From the NCBI GenBank assembly GCA_021774265.1, contig JAJFJG010000167.1, forward strand, positions 1 to 33,121: DNA of 33,121 nucleotides, given 5' to 3'. The translations under genes and the position numbers were made by a program. Every line of letters starts with the position of its first letter. The stretch's first letter is position 1. Under the pieces are notes generated by a model. It was not told the DNA's origin. It saw only the letters and a list, made by a program, of their open reading frames with translations, and searched no databases. Of this stretch, positions 15,185 through 24,776 are shown one piece after another. This DNA is from Nitrosomonas sp. (GTDB taxonomy: Bacteria > Pseudomonadota > Gammaproteobacteria > Burkholderiales > Nitrosomonadaceae).

Positions 15185-18100
15185 TCAGTCAAACTGAAAA
15201 ATATAGAATACATCAACTGCGCTATCTAAGCCCGCTTGGGTTACAACATTTATTTTTGGCGTTAATTCGTAAGTAAGTTTTGTAATGCCAATGTTTGCAG
15301 TCGTAAGGCCGCGTTCATAACTCAGATAGGCGCGTGAAGAAATACGTTTTCCGATGGTACCAATTTGGCTGGTTAATGGGTTGCCGCCACCTGCTTGCCT
15401 TACGGATATTTCATCGACCCCCAGAGCTTGACTTAACTGTTGCGTGAGCCCTTCACCTGATGATTGTCCGCCCATAATTGAATTGGCTGCAGTGAGTAAA
15501 AGTGATGTATCGATACCACCTGAGTTTAATGAACGCCCAAACACAATCCAGGAAAGTTTTTCCGCTTCAGAAACTTCCGGGGTGGACACCAAGTTGATAA
15601 CAGGGCGACGCACAGAACCTAAAATCTCAACACCAGCTTTAACGTCAACATCCTCGCGCATAGCTAAAATATTTAACCCGGGGTCGTCGAGTGGCCCATT
15701 AAAGTTTACAACGCCGCGCTCAACAGTTAATTGTTGCCCATAAGCCAAATATTTTGCTTTGCTAGTCGCAATTGAACCGGTTGCTTTTAAGTTGTTATGC
15801 TCATTAGTTTTTAAATGTAATCTGCCTTTTAAACGACCTTCAAGGCCCGCTGCATTTATATAAAAATGTTTACCAAGATCAATGGTTGCATCTAAATTGA
15901 AGTTGAAATCCTGTGTAGCCTGTGATGATTGCCCATTTATAGCAATGTCACTAGATAATTGTGGGCGATTGTTTGGTGGTTGTATTAGAAAGCCTGCGTC
16001 TGCCCTAACATTGCTAATTAGTGTTAGTGTATTGTCGCTGAATTTTAATTGACCATTACCAGAAGCAATAATCCAATGTTGTGATTGAAGCGCTAAGGGG
16101 AGATGATCGAGTTCAATTTTAAGATCGGTATCATTACCTATTAATCCAATATTACCGGATACTTTTATTCTGCCAGGTTTTTTTGGGACATTGACTTTTA
16201 TCAATAGGCGGTCACGGGGTAAAGGAATAAAAGGTGCCGTAAAATTGAATGTGTTGATGTGCAATTTAGCATGATCAAACTGAGCATCCAGCTTCCCTTG
16301 TTGCAGCTGTAAGCCTTGATCCAATAGTGCTAGAGCTAAATCAGCTCCTTGAATAGATCCTTGAAATTCAGGGTCTCCGAACGTACCGCCAAGTTTTGTC
16401 TGTATATCTAGTTGTCCGCTACTTTTTATATTGTCATCAATTAATGGCCCAATAGATGAAATATCATTCATATGAATTGCTATCTGGCCATCCAATGCAG
16501 CATTGGGTAAGATGGTCCAGGCGGAATCTGCTAGAGTCAATGGCAGGCTGATGTTGGCTTGGGTTTTACCTATGTGCTTGCCTTTCACGTGGATCTCTCC
16601 ACTTAAAGTGTTATTGTTTGCCTGTGCAGTGAGTTGTAATTGTTCAAGGCCCAGAGGAAAGGGTAGTTCTCCCGGTACAATCCAATCTCCTTTTTCGCGT
16701 GTGATTTGTAATTGTCCATTTAATTGTTTGTCCGCTGTGATATGCCATCCACCACCTAATTGTAATGAATTTGGACTGTATTCAGTACTACTGTCAGGGT
16801 GTATAACGACGCCAGTAAATTGACCACTGCTTTGCCAGTGCTGAGGCGTCCATTGTGTGTTGTTTATGGTGGCTTCACCACCGCCTATTGATAAATTCGT
16901 GGCGTCTAGTTTGACATGTTTGGCACCTATCTCAAGCGTTGTTGCAGCTAATAAATTAACGGGGTATGGACCTGTCGAGGACAGTTTAGATAATGTACCA
17001 GTCCAATAATATGTTGGTGTTATTTTTTTTGTTTTGTGTAATCCACCGGAAGCTTGTAACGCGACTTGCATGTCTTCATTGACTTGCAATTGCGTTTGAA
17101 TAAGGTGGTTTGACTGTATACCATCAATAGCAATCGTTAACTGTTCTGCCTGTTTTTTCTCGGATTTTTGGTAATTATCTGCATGTAAATTAAATTTAAC
17201 AACTTGATCTTGTAGATTTCCTTGAACGTTGATGTGGCTTAATTGATGCTCGCCAGGTAATAGTAAATTATCGCCTGTGAGATCAAACTGTAGCGATGGT
17301 GATGTGATAGAGCCGCCAAATTTTGCTTGTAGATTGAGAGATCCGCTAATGCCATAACCAATTTGTTCTAGTGCTGGTGCAGTGATATCTAGTTGCATTC
17401 GGTCTTTTGATGCGCCAAAAGCACCATGGCTGCGAAGATGATTTGAGCCAATTGAGAATACTAGATTAGTTTCTGCGTGGTCGATATTGTCAAATTTAAT
17501 GTTACCTTGGCCGGTAACCGGCTGGCCAGAGAATTGGCTTTTATCGAACTTAAAGTTGAATGATCCACTTGGGTGAGGATCAAATTTACCGGATATCTTG
17601 AGTTGTGCATTAAGATCCGATTCAGGTGACTCAATAAAATTAGCAAGATTGAAATGTTTCAATTGGCCTTGAAAATCAAACATTTGCTGGCCTTCAAAAC
17701 TTATTTTACCTTGCCCTGCCAGTTCAGATTGATTACGTCTAAGGCGTATACTTTGCAGTGCGATGGCTTTGGTCGTGTGTGTTAGTTGAGCATTTAAATT
17801 TAGCGTTTCATCTTTAAGTGACATAATTCCATGTTGTTTTTCTGTATCACCCGTTAGTTTAATATGCCCCATGATTCGTGCGGCTTGCATACGATTATCC
17901 AAAGCACGTGGGTTCAGTTGCGCTACATTTAAGTTGGCTGATCCCAAGGACTGAACGTTATCCCAGGAAAGATTTCCAGAGATTATTCCGTCGTCAATCA
18001 AACGTAATGATAAATTCTCAAGCTGTTGTAAATCTTGGTTAAGCTTGAGGTATGCTTTAATCTCACGTAAGGGTATGCCATTCTGATCTAACGATTTTGC

Positions 18101-19015
18101 CAATTTATTTTGGATATGTAAATTGCCTACTAATCGTTTTTCGTAATCCTCGTGTAAATCAACCGATAGCAAAAGAGCTGCGTTGGGTGCAACAGATGAG
18201 AAATCGTTTGGGTTGAATTCATCAATTGATAAATGCAGGGCGGAAATAGGAAATGCAGCAAAGGGTTGTAGCAAAATATGACCCTGGCCATTGAGCGTTG
18301 CTCCTGCAGCCTTAATATCCAAATTAAGTTGAGACATATCACCGCTAATTGTTGTGCTGATACTGGTTTCTGACAGTGGCTTCTCAGCAATATGGGTTAA
18401 TCCGACGAGTTTTGCTTTTGCATCTAGGCTAAACGGTTTTGTTCCATTTAGACGAGCTGAAGCGTTGAATAACCCATAGTCCGAATCAAAATTAAGGTCA
18501 TATAAATGATGCTGTTGACTGTCACTTTCTAGTACAGCACTTAAATTACTTAGAACAAAATCAGCTTCACTTGTTTCTTTGGAGAATATACGTAGAGAAA
18601 CGATATTGATGCGTTGGACTGTTAAAGAAAGTGGTAAATCTAAACTTTCAGGTAACGAAATGGGGTCTGAAGAGGGTGGGGATAGTATCTCGATGGTCTG
18701 TGCTGATAATCGGCTAACGAATAGGTGTTTTGAGAACAGTGCGTCCGGTTGCCAATCGAGTGCAAATTCATTGAGTTTGATTCGTTTGTCCTCATTAACG
18801 ATTTGTGTCGATTGAATACGTATTGATCTAAATGTACCACTAACACCTTTAAACTGAATATTTTCTGATGTTATTGTTGATATGGTTGACAGCAGCCATT
18901 GCAAGCCAGGTGTAGTGGTTAATACCCAGGCGCTAAGTACTGTTGCACCAAAAGTAATGACGATCAGAATAGCTAAAAACCAGCGCATTATTTTTTGTTT
19001 TATTTGGTGCGTCAT
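15185..19015 (-). CDS. tamB: Translocation and assembly module protein TamB
   Basis: The 1276-residue protein begins with an uncleaved signal anchor (about residues 11-33, FLAILIVITFGATVLSAWVL). It continues as a long repetitive beta-rich AsmA/DUF490-type region, which would form the hydrophobic-groove beta-taco spanning the periplasm. It ends with the conserved TamB domain: KAKYLAYGQQLTVERGVVNFNGPLDDP, then PEVSEAEKLSWIVFGR, then the terminal FYIFQFD that would engage TamA. Length is typical (E. coli TamB 1259). TamB works with TamA in outer-membrane protein insertion and is also implicated, with YhdP and YdbH, in phospholipid transport to the outer membrane. It starts 2 bases after the tamA stop, so the two genes form an operon. 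Confidence 0.95.
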   Translation of the reverse strand: MTHQIKQKIMRWFLAILIVITFGATVLSAWVLTTTPGLQWLLSTISTITSENIQFKGVSGTFRSIRIQSTQIVNEDKRIKLNEFALDWQPDALFSKHLFVSRLSAQTIEILSPPSSDPISLPESLDLPLSLTVQRINIVSLRIFSKETSEADFVLSNLSAVLESDSQQHHLYDLNFDSDYGLFNASARLNGTKPFSLDAKAKLVGLTHIAEKPLSETSISTTISGDMSQLNLDIKAAGATLNGQGHILLQPFAAFPISALHLSIDEFNPNDFSSVAPNAALLLSVDLHEDYEKRLVGNLHIQNKLAKSLDQNGIPLREIKAYLKLNQDLQQLENLSLRLIDDGIISGNLSWDNVQSLGSANLNVAQLNPRALDNRMQAARIMGHIKLTGDTEKQHGIMSLKDETLNLNAQLTHTTKAIALQSIRLRRNQSELAGQGKISFEGQQMFDFQGQLKHFNLANFIESPESDLNAQLKISGKFDPHPSGSFNFKFDKSQFSGQPVTGQGNIKFDNIDHAETNLVFSIGSNHLRSHGAFGASKDRMQLDITAPALEQIGYGISGSLNLQAKFGGSITSPSLQFDLTGDNLLLPGEHQLSHINVQGNLQDQVVKFNLHADNYQKSEKKQAEQLTIAIDGIQSNHLIQTQLQVNEDMQVALQASGGLHKTKKITPTYYWTGTLSKLSSTGPYPVNLLAATTLEIGAKHVKLDATNLSIGGGEATINNTQWTPQHWQSSGQFTGVVIHPDSSTEYSPNSLQLGGGWHITADKQLNGQLQITREKGDWIVPGELPFPLGLEQLQLTAQANNNTLSGEIHVKGKHIGKTQANISLPLTLADSAWTILPNAALDGQIAIHMNDISSIGPLIDDNIKSSGQLDIQTKLGGTFGDPEFQGSIQGADLALALLDQGLQLQQGKLDAQFDHAKLHINTFNFTAPFIPLPRDRLLIKVNVPKKPGRIKVSGNIGLIGNDTDLKIELDHLPLALQSQHWIIASGNGQLKFSDNTLTLISNVRADAGFLIQPPNNRPQLSSDIAINGQSSQATQDFNFNLDATIDLGKHFYINAAGLEGRLKGRLHLKTNEHNNLKATGSIATSKAKYLAYGQQLTVERGVVNFNGPLDDPGLNILAMREDVDVKAGVEILGSVRRPVINLVSTPEVSEAEKLSWIVFGRSLNSGGIDTSLLLTAANSIMGGQSSGEGLTQQLSQALGVDEISVRQAGGGNPLTSQIGTIGKRISSRAYLSYERGLTTANIGITKLTYELTPKINVVTQAGLDSAVDVFYIFQFD

Positions 19016-19017
19016 CT

Positions 19018-20811
19018 TTAAAATGCAACCGCAATTGAAAAATGGAAGCGAAAAACACCAGTTTCATGCCCTCTGGCTAAATCCAAAGCTAATGGCCCAG
19101 CCGGACTGCGCCAGCGTAAGCCTGCGCCGTAACCAATGGACGGGTTGAATTTTTGCCAGCTGCCAGCGGCGCTGCCGATATCAGTAAATATTGCTCCCCC
19201 CCATTTCTCAAATAGCCAGTGGGTATACTCTATAGTGCCTGTTGCCATTGTGCGGCCACCTACGATTGCATCACCTTCACGTACACCTAAACTCATGAAG
19301 TCATAGCCACGCACTGAATGAATGCCGCCAGCACGAAATAAATATTCTTGTGGAATACCGAAGCGAGAATCAGCCAAAGTGAAGCCTGCTTCGCCACGTA
19401 TGAACAGAACATCACGTTTGCCAACAGGCAACCAGAATTGTTGACGTGCATAAGTACGTAAAAAATCTTGGTCTGATAAAACTTGCTGACTGGCGCCACC
19501 AATTCGGATTTCTGAAATACTGCCTTGTCGAACGTTCAGTGGGTCGTCGACTTTATGTTTACGCCATTGCCAGTCCAATACCAAGGCTTGGTTGATTTGA
19601 CTGAAACTGCCAGCTGGACGTTTTTCCTCTCGTAGCCAAATTAAATCAAGTTGTCGCTGGGTATCCTTAGTTACAAAACTTCGCGTAAGATTTATCCGTT
19701 GATTAATGGTTTCCAAATCTTCAATGTCTGTTCTTTGTAGGCGTGTTCCCAAAGAATAATGGATGTTTTTCTCATTTAGTAAGGTATCAATGCCCGTGTA
19801 GAAAGTCTGTCGTTTTTGTTCTAAACGTAACGTGGAGTTTAGATTTAATGCGCGATCAAAAAAATTATAATGGCTAAAATTAATTTCTCCTCGTCCGCCA
19901 TTGTTGGAACTGTAACCTGCGCCTAACGCAATACGTTTTGATTTATTTTCGCTAAGCTGAACGAGAACTGGCGCGGCTCTGTGGTTGGATCTATCTGAAT
20001 CAATACTAACTGAGACCGCACTAAAGTGAGGAATTTTCTGCAAGGTGGTTTGAAAGTAAGATAATAAGTTCCTGCGATAAGCATCACCCGGTTTAAAGGG
20101 TGCAAAATTTTTTATCTCAGTTTGTTGATAACGATCTAGACCAGTAACGACTATATCTCCAAAATAAAAAACTGGTCCAGAATCTACCACAACCGTTAAT
20201 TTTACGCGCTGGGTGTCGGGATCTACAAATGCTTTGCTATCGATGATTCCAGCTGAGGCGTAGTCTCTATGACGAATATCAGACAGCAGCTGTGCTTTGG
20301 CTTCTTCCCAATCTGAAGAGCGAAAAGGCGCATCTGGTTTCAATAACCATGCCTTACGTAGTTTTCTGATTCGTGTTTGGTTTTTCTCTTCATGAATTGC
20401 GAGTTCACCCTGAAATTCTATGTACACCTCACTGACAAGTGAACGAGGACCCGGCTTAACAACAACTTCTAGCGCTTCTAGATCTTCGGATGAGCCATGG
20501 TTTAGTGTTATTGTTGGTGTGAAATAACCTTCAGTTGCCAGAAGCTTATTGATCTCTCGTTTAGCTCGTCGAATGAAAATGTGTTGTGCTGTTTGATCAA
20601 TAAGTGGCGCATCGGGTAGTTTAAAATGATTGTTAATTAATTCATTAATTGAGTTCGGCGCTGAAAAAGTGATTTTGGATGGGTGATCTCCATCAAAAAA
20701 TGGTTTGATAAATGATAATTGCGCTGAGACCGGTTGATTATTTAGCGTAATAAGAATCAAGAATAGTAGTGGTCTGCATATAAAAAAATAATGAATAGGA
20801 GCTTTTGTCAC
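19018..20811 (-). CDS. tamA: Outer-membrane translocation factor TamA (Omp85 family)
   Basis: The 597-residue protein has a signal peptide ending near NNQPVSA (residue 30). Three POTRA-like repeats follow in about 35-265 (for example VVKPGPRSLVSEVYIEF and VVDSGPVFYFGDIVVTG). A 16-strand Omp85 barrel runs to the end, with the GIHSVRGYDF block (VRGY/F motif of barrel loop 6, which reaches into the barrel) and the closing strand FRFHFSIAVAF. Length and order match TamA (E. coli 577). It acts with TamB, encoded directly downstream, in assembling a subset of outer-membrane proteins. It is divergent from the uracil-DNA glycosylase gene across a short AT-rich region that must carry both promoters. 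Confidence 0.95.
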   Translation of the reverse strand: MTKAPIHYFFICRPLLFLILITLNNQPVSAQLSFIKPFFDGDHPSKITFSAPNSINELINNHFKLPDAPLIDQTAQHIFIRRAKREINKLLATEGYFTPTITLNHGSSEDLEALEVVVKPGPRSLVSEVYIEFQGELAIHEEKNQTRIRKLRKAWLLKPDAPFRSSDWEEAKAQLLSDIRHRDYASAGIIDSKAFVDPDTQRVKLTVVVDSGPVFYFGDIVVTGLDRYQQTEIKNFAPFKPGDAYRRNLLSYFQTTLQKIPHFSAVSVSIDSDRSNHRAAPVLVQLSENKSKRIALGAGYSSNNGGRGEINFSHYNFFDRALNLNSTLRLEQKRQTFYTGIDTLLNEKNIHYSLGTRLQRTDIEDLETINQRINLTRSFVTKDTQRQLDLIWLREEKRPAGSFSQINQALVLDWQWRKHKVDDPLNVRQGSISEIRIGGASQQVLSDQDFLRTYARQQFWLPVGKRDVLFIRGEAGFTLADSRFGIPQEYLFRAGGIHSVRGYDFMSLGVREGDAIVGGRTMATGTIEYTHWLFEKWGGAIFTDIGSAAGSWQKFNPSIGYGAGLRWRSPAGPLALDLARGHETGVFRFHFSIAVAF

Positions 20812-20934
20812 AGGTATTGCTACACAATTTAATCTTGAATTATTAAAATAAGAAATTTGTTATTCAGTGGTTTTTGTTATCCGAATCTTAATAACAGGTC
20901 AGTTTGTTATTCTACTATAAAAGGAGCGCGCTTC

Positions 20935-21570
20935 ATGTCGCCCATACAATTAATGGATTGTCGTCAATGTGTTCGATTAGCAGGTTTTTTGGATACAGTT
21001 AAAAAGCGGTATCCTGACTATTACGCGAAACCTGTTCCTGCTTTTGGCGATTTGAAAGCGAAATTATTAATCATTGGTTTGGCCCCTGGGATGCATGGAG
21101 CCAACCGGACAGGTAGACCATTTACCGGTGATTATGCGGGTATTTTGTTGTATCAAACATTACATAAATTTGGGTTGTCAAGTCACCATGAGTCTGTCTC
21201 AGCTGATGATGGTTTGGTGCTGAATCGGTGTCGTATTACCAATGCGGTTAAATGTTTGCCACCTGAAAACAAGCCCAAACCAGGCGAGGTTCGTCAGTGT
21301 GGACCATATCTTGTGGCTGAAATTAATGATTTTATCACTGTGGGTGGAAAAGCATTGCTGGTGTTAGGAACGGTCGCACATCAAGCCGCACTGAGAGCCT
21401 TGAATTTAAAGTTGAAAGATTTCCCGTTTGGTCATGGTGCGGTTCATGCTTTGCCTAATGGCCTAATACTCTATGACAGCTATCACTGCAGTCGTTACAA
21501 TACACAAACCAAGCGCTTGACGACTGAAATGTTCGAGCAGGTTTTTGAGCGAATTATAAAAGACCATTAG
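20935..21570 (+). CDS. Family 5 uracil-DNA glycosylase (UdgB-like)
   Basis: The 211-residue protein has motif A GLAPGMHGANRTGRPFTGD (48-66), which marks UDG families 4 and 5, and the late motif YHCSRYNTQT around His184, corresponding to the HPSxxN block. Cys9, Cys12, Cys107 and Cys122 are placed as the four ligands of a 4Fe-4S cluster. The motif A residues after GLAPG favour family 5 over family 4. It would excise uracil, and possibly hypoxanthine, from DNA. The frame is open to a start at 20857, but the ATG at 20935 has AAGGAG 8 bases upstream (20921-20926) and puts the Cys pair at the N-terminus, so I prefer it. The gene is followed closely by the tautomerase gene and uvrC, probably as one operon. 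Confidence 0.9.
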   Translation: MSPIQLMDCRQCVRLAGFLDTVKKRYPDYYAKPVPAFGDLKAKLLIIGLAPGMHGANRTGRPFTGDYAGILLYQTLHKFGLSSHHESVSADDGLVLNRCRITNAVKCLPPENKPKPGEVRQCGPYLVAEINDFITVGGKALLVLGTVAHQAALRALNLKLKDFPFGHGAVHALPNGLILYDSYHCSRYNTQTKRLTTEMFEQVFERIIKDH

Positions 21571-21588
21571 ACTAGGAGAAATAATAGA

Positions 21589-21777
21589 ATGCCTTATGTG
21601 AATGTGCGTGTCGCAGGAACAATTACCCATGAACAAAAAGTAAAAATTGCAGAGGAAATTAGCGATACCTTAGAACGAGTGATTAATAAGCCTAAGTCTG
21701 CTACTTATATAACATTTGATGAAGTGCCTAGAGAGAATTGGGCTGTTGGCGGTGAATTATTAGGTAAGAAGGTCTAA
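21589..21777 (+). CDS. 4-oxalocrotonate tautomerase family protein
   Basis: The 62-residue protein starts MPYVNVRVAG. Removal of the Met exposes the catalytic Pro1 of the tautomerase superfamily. The rest follows the short 4-OT pattern: a beta strand, the helix THEQKVKIAEEISDTLERVI, a second strand ATYITFDEV, then ENWAVGGELL. The subunits are expected to form hexamers. No aromatic meta-cleavage genes are nearby, so the substrate is unknown. AGGAGA precedes the start (about 21573-21578). It lies 18 bp after the glycosylase gene and 5 bp before uvrC, which implies cotranscription with DNA-repair genes. Confidence 0.9.
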   Translation: MPYVNVRVAGTITHEQKVKIAEEISDTLERVINKPKSATYITFDEVPRENWAVGGELLGKKV

Positions 21778-21782
21778 ATCAT

Positions 21783-23600
21783 TTGAAGGAATCAGCGTTT
21801 AACGCGAAAGAATTTTGCCAAAATTTGCCGCTACAGCCGGGGGTTTATCGCATGTTAAATGCGGCGGGAGAGGTTATTTACGTCGGTAAGGCGATTGAGC
21901 TTAAAAAGCGAGTTTCTTCGTATTTTCAGAAAACAAATTTAGCGCCTCGCACAAAATTAATGGTGTCTCATGTGGCTGGGATAGAAACAACTGTGACGCG
22001 TTCAGAAGCTGAAGCGCTATTGCTAGAAAATAATTTAATAAAACGCTTAAGCCCTCGTTATAACATATTGTTTAGGGATGATAAAACATATCCTTATATT
22101 ATGTTGAGCGGACATGATTACCCTCGACTTGGGTTTTATCGAGGCGTCTTGGATAAGAAGCACCAATATTTTGGGCCGTTCCCAAATGTTGGCATTGTCC
22201 GAGAAAGTATTCAGCTATTACAAAAAGTATTTCGTCTTCGTACTTGTGAAGATAGCGTATTTAATAATCGCAGCCGACCCTGCCTGTTGTATCAAATCAA
22301 ACGTTGTAGCGGTGCTTGTGTGAATCATATTTCTGCACAAGATTATGCTGAAGATGTGAAAAACGCCGCGCTTTTCTTATATGGAAAGCAAACTGAAGTA
22401 GTGAATAACATCTCAAAAAAAATGCAAGCTGCAGCCAGTGAGCAGGCCTATGAACAGGCGGCTTTATTTCGTGACCAGATCCAAGCGTTACGAAAAATCA
22501 GAGAAAAGCAATTTGTTGATAGTGGCAAAGCGTTGGATGCTGATATTGTAGCTTGCTCGGCACTTAGTGACGGCAGTGGTAAGCTTTGTGTCAACCTAGC
22601 TATGGTTAGAGGTGGTCGTCACTTAGGAGACAAAAGTTTTTTTCCGCAAAATGCAGCTGGATACGAACCACCGGCCGTTGTAGAAGCGTTTCTCGCACAA
22701 CACTATTTGAATCGAAGTACACCATGTCTCATTATTGTTGGAGAAAAGATTCATAAAAATGCGTTGCAAATACTTTTGGCTGAACAGTCGGGTCATAAAG
22801 TGATGATTAACCTGAAGCCAACAGGAGAGCGCCGGATTTGGTTGGAGATGGCAGTTGAGAATGCCAAGCTTGCGCTAAAACAAATGTTAAGCCGCCAAGC
22901 CAGCCAGGAAGAACGCTTGCAAGCATTACAGCAAGTATTGAATATGCCCGGTCTTGCACGCATTGAATGTTTTGATATTAGTCATACACAAGGCGAAGCG
23001 ACGGTAGCTTCATGTGTTGTCTATGATAATTTTGCGATGCGTAACGGTGAATATCGACGATTTAACGTCAGTGGCATTACCCCCGGTGATGACTATGCTG
23101 CCATGCGAGACGCACTGACACGGCGGTATCAGAAGATTGCTGAGGGTGAAGGTAAGCTACCTGATCTAATTTTGATCGATGGAGGTAAGGGGCAAATAAG
23201 TACTGCGTTAGAGGTGATCGTTGAGTTGGGTTTGAGTGAAGCGTTATTGTTAGGCGTCGCCAAAGGAGAGGCTCGTAAACCAGGTTTAGAACAATTGGTT
23301 TTCCCAAATATGAAAAAATCGTTACAATTACCCTCTGATCATGCTGGTTTACATCTTATTCAACAGATTCGTGATGAGGCGCATCGATTTGCAATTCAGG
23401 GTCATCGTAAGCGACGCGGAAAAGCGCGAACAAACTCAAGTCTAGAAAATATTAGTGGTGTGGGTGTTAAACGACGACAGGCCTTGTTAGAGCGATTTGG
23501 TGGAATAAAGGGCGTTTTAACTGCTAGTATTGAAGAATTGCAACAAACCGGAGGTGTTAGCCGTGCGTTGGCTGAGAAGATTTACAAAGAATTACATTAA
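21783..23600 (+). CDS. uvrC: Excinuclease ABC subunit C
   Basis: UvrC makes both incisions in nucleotide excision repair with UvrA and UvrB. The 605-residue product has the GIY-YIG nuclease at the start (PGVYRM, then VIYVGKAIELKKRVSSYF, about 18-48), a cysteine cluster region (LRTCEDSVFNNRSRPCLLYQIKRCSGACVN), and a UVR helix pair for UvrB contact (about 205-240). The RNase H-like nuclease follows (IECFDISHTQGEATVAS, then PDLILIDGGKGQ), and a C-terminal helix-hairpin-helix region (NISGVGVKRRQALLERFGG). Length is normal. The start is a TTG at 21783, because no in-frame ATG precedes the GIY-YIG domain; an AAGG lies about 12 bases upstream. In many proteobacteria, as here, uvrC is followed by pgsA. 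Confidence 0.97.
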   Translation: MKESAFNAKEFCQNLPLQPGVYRMLNAAGEVIYVGKAIELKKRVSSYFQKTNLAPRTKLMVSHVAGIETTVTRSEAEALLLENNLIKRLSPRYNILFRDDKTYPYIMLSGHDYPRLGFYRGVLDKKHQYFGPFPNVGIVRESIQLLQKVFRLRTCEDSVFNNRSRPCLLYQIKRCSGACVNHISAQDYAEDVKNAALFLYGKQTEVVNNISKKMQAAASEQAYEQAALFRDQIQALRKIREKQFVDSGKALDADIVACSALSDGSGKLCVNLAMVRGGRHLGDKSFFPQNAAGYEPPAVVEAFLAQHYLNRSTPCLIIVGEKIHKNALQILLAEQSGHKVMINLKPTGERRIWLEMAVENAKLALKQMLSRQASQEERLQALQQVLNMPGLARIECFDISHTQGEATVASCVVYDNFAMRNGEYRRFNVSGITPGDDYAAMRDALTRRYQKIAEGEGKLPDLILIDGGKGQISTALEVIVELGLSEALLLGVAKGEARKPGLEQLVFPNMKKSLQLPSDHAGLHLIQQIRDEAHRFAIQGHRKRRGKARTNSSLENISGVGVKRRQALLERFGGIKGVLTASIEELQQTGGVSRALAEKIYKELH

Positions 23601-23752
23601 ATTCAGTTTGTTCGTTATTTGTTTATTTGAGTCTAGCTAAAAGTTGAATAATTGTATTTTATTTTTTTGAACAACATGCAAAATGATAAAGTTTGATCAA
23701 TCTGATCAAAGCTCGTTGATGTGCTCAAAACAACTATTTGTTCCGAAATTCC

Positions 23753-24325
23753 ATGGTCTATAATCTTCCTAACCTGTTGACTTGGATGAGAATCCTTGCG
23801 ATTCCATTATTCGTTGGTATCTTTTATTTGCCACCTACGGCTATGTCTCTAGAGAATCAGAATCTCGTTGCCACTATTATTTTTGCAAGTGCTGCGGTTA
23901 CTGATTGGTTAGACGGCTATCTTGCACGAGTGCTTGACCAAATGTCGGAATTCGGTGCATTTCTTGATCCAGTTGCTGATAAATTAATGGTAACTGCTGC
24001 ATTAATTGTTTTAGTTTATTTGGATAGATTAGGTGCGCCAATTGCGTTAATTATCATTGGGCGTGAAATAACCGTGTCGGCGTTACGAGAATGGATGGCG
24101 CAGATTGGTAAGTCTAAGAGTGTTGCAGTTTCCTTTCTTGGGAAAGTAAAAACTGCATCGCAGATGATCGCTATTCCTTTATTGCTCTATCATGACAATA
24201 TCGGTGAAAATTTTAATGCACATGAAATTGGTACCTGGTTTATCTATGTTGCTGCAATTTTAACTTTGTGGTCAATGGTCTATTACCTAAAGGCTGCGAT
24301 TCCTCTTGCGCTAAAAGAGGATTAA
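23753..24325 (+). CDS. pgsA: CDP-diacylglycerol-glycerol-3-phosphate 3-phosphatidyltransferase
   Basis: PgsA makes phosphatidylglycerophosphate, the committed step to phosphatidylglycerol and cardiolipin, in the inner membrane. The 190-residue protein carries the full CDP-alcohol phosphatidyltransferase signature D51-x2-D54-G55-x2-A58-R59-x8-G68-x3-D72-x3-D76. It has several hydrophobic segments consistent with the six-helix fold. MVYNLPNLLTWMRI is the usual N-terminus, so I chose ATG 23753 over an in-frame TTG at 23738, although no strong ribosome site is seen. E. coli PgsA has 182 residues. It lies between uvrC and the Gly/Cys tRNA genes, as in E. coli. Confidence 0.95.
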   Translation: MVYNLPNLLTWMRILAIPLFVGIFYLPPTAMSLENQNLVATIIFASAAVTDWLDGYLARVLDQMSEFGAFLDPVADKLMVTAALIVLVYLDRLGAPIALIIIGREITVSALREWMAQIGKSKSVAVSFLGKVKTASQMIAIPLLLYHDNIGENFNAHEIGTWFIYVAAILTLWSMVYYLKAAIPLALKED

Positions 24326-24359
24326 ACAAAACATAAAGAGCATATCATTGAGTCTTGTC

Positions 24360-24387
24360 TTGACAAAATGATCAGCATCTCTATAAT
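24360..24387 (+). promoter_or_regulatory. Sigma-70 promoter of the tRNA pair
   Basis: TTGACA (24360-24365) and TATAAT (24382-24387) are both perfect consensus hexamers with a 16-bp spacer. The expected start of transcription is near 24394, about 40 bases before the mature 5' end of tRNA-Gly. It lies in the gap after pgsA, so the tRNAs can be made independently of the uvrC-pgsA transcript. Confidence 0.85.
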
Positions 24388-24435
24388 CCCTGCTTTATTT
24401 CAACGCAAGAATTAAATGCGTATGAAGTGTTTGAT

Positions 24436-24511
<76 letters not shown>

Positions 24512-24566
24512 AATTATCATTAATGCAATTCTTCACTCAATTTAATCATCAAGATTAATAAGTAAT

Positions 24567-24640
24567 GGCGGGATGGCAGAGTGGTTATGCAGCGGCCTGC
24601 AAAGCCGTCAACGCCGGTTCGATTCCGACTCCCGCCTCCA
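24567..24640 (+). tRNA. tRNA-Cys (anticodon GCA)
   Basis: The acceptor stem GGCGGGA pairs with TCCCGCC, followed by T and an encoded CCA (74 nt). The anticodon stem GCGGC/GCCGT holds the loop CTGCAAA, with GCA at 24599-24601, and the T-loop is GGTTCGATTCC. It lies 55 bp after tRNA-Gly and corresponds to E. coli cysT. The leucine tRNA that follows in E. coli (leuZ) is not seen here. Confidence 0.97.
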
Positions 24641-24683
24641 TACTCAAATACGCTCAATCCCGGGCGTGATTGTCAGTTTCTAT

Positions 24684-24699
24684 AAGGATCATCCTTTTT
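24684..24699 (+). terminator. Weak terminator after the tRNA pair
   Basis: AAGGA (24684-24688) pairs with TCCTT (24692-24696) around a 3-base loop, followed by TTT. The stem is short. Its position 44 bases after tRNA-Cys is what one expects of the transcript end. Confidence 0.4.
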
Positions 24700-24776
24700 A
24701 GTATGTGATTATTTTGCTACAGAGAGATCTTGCTTATCTTTGTTAGGATACTTTACACTAATAAAATAATCTTTCC

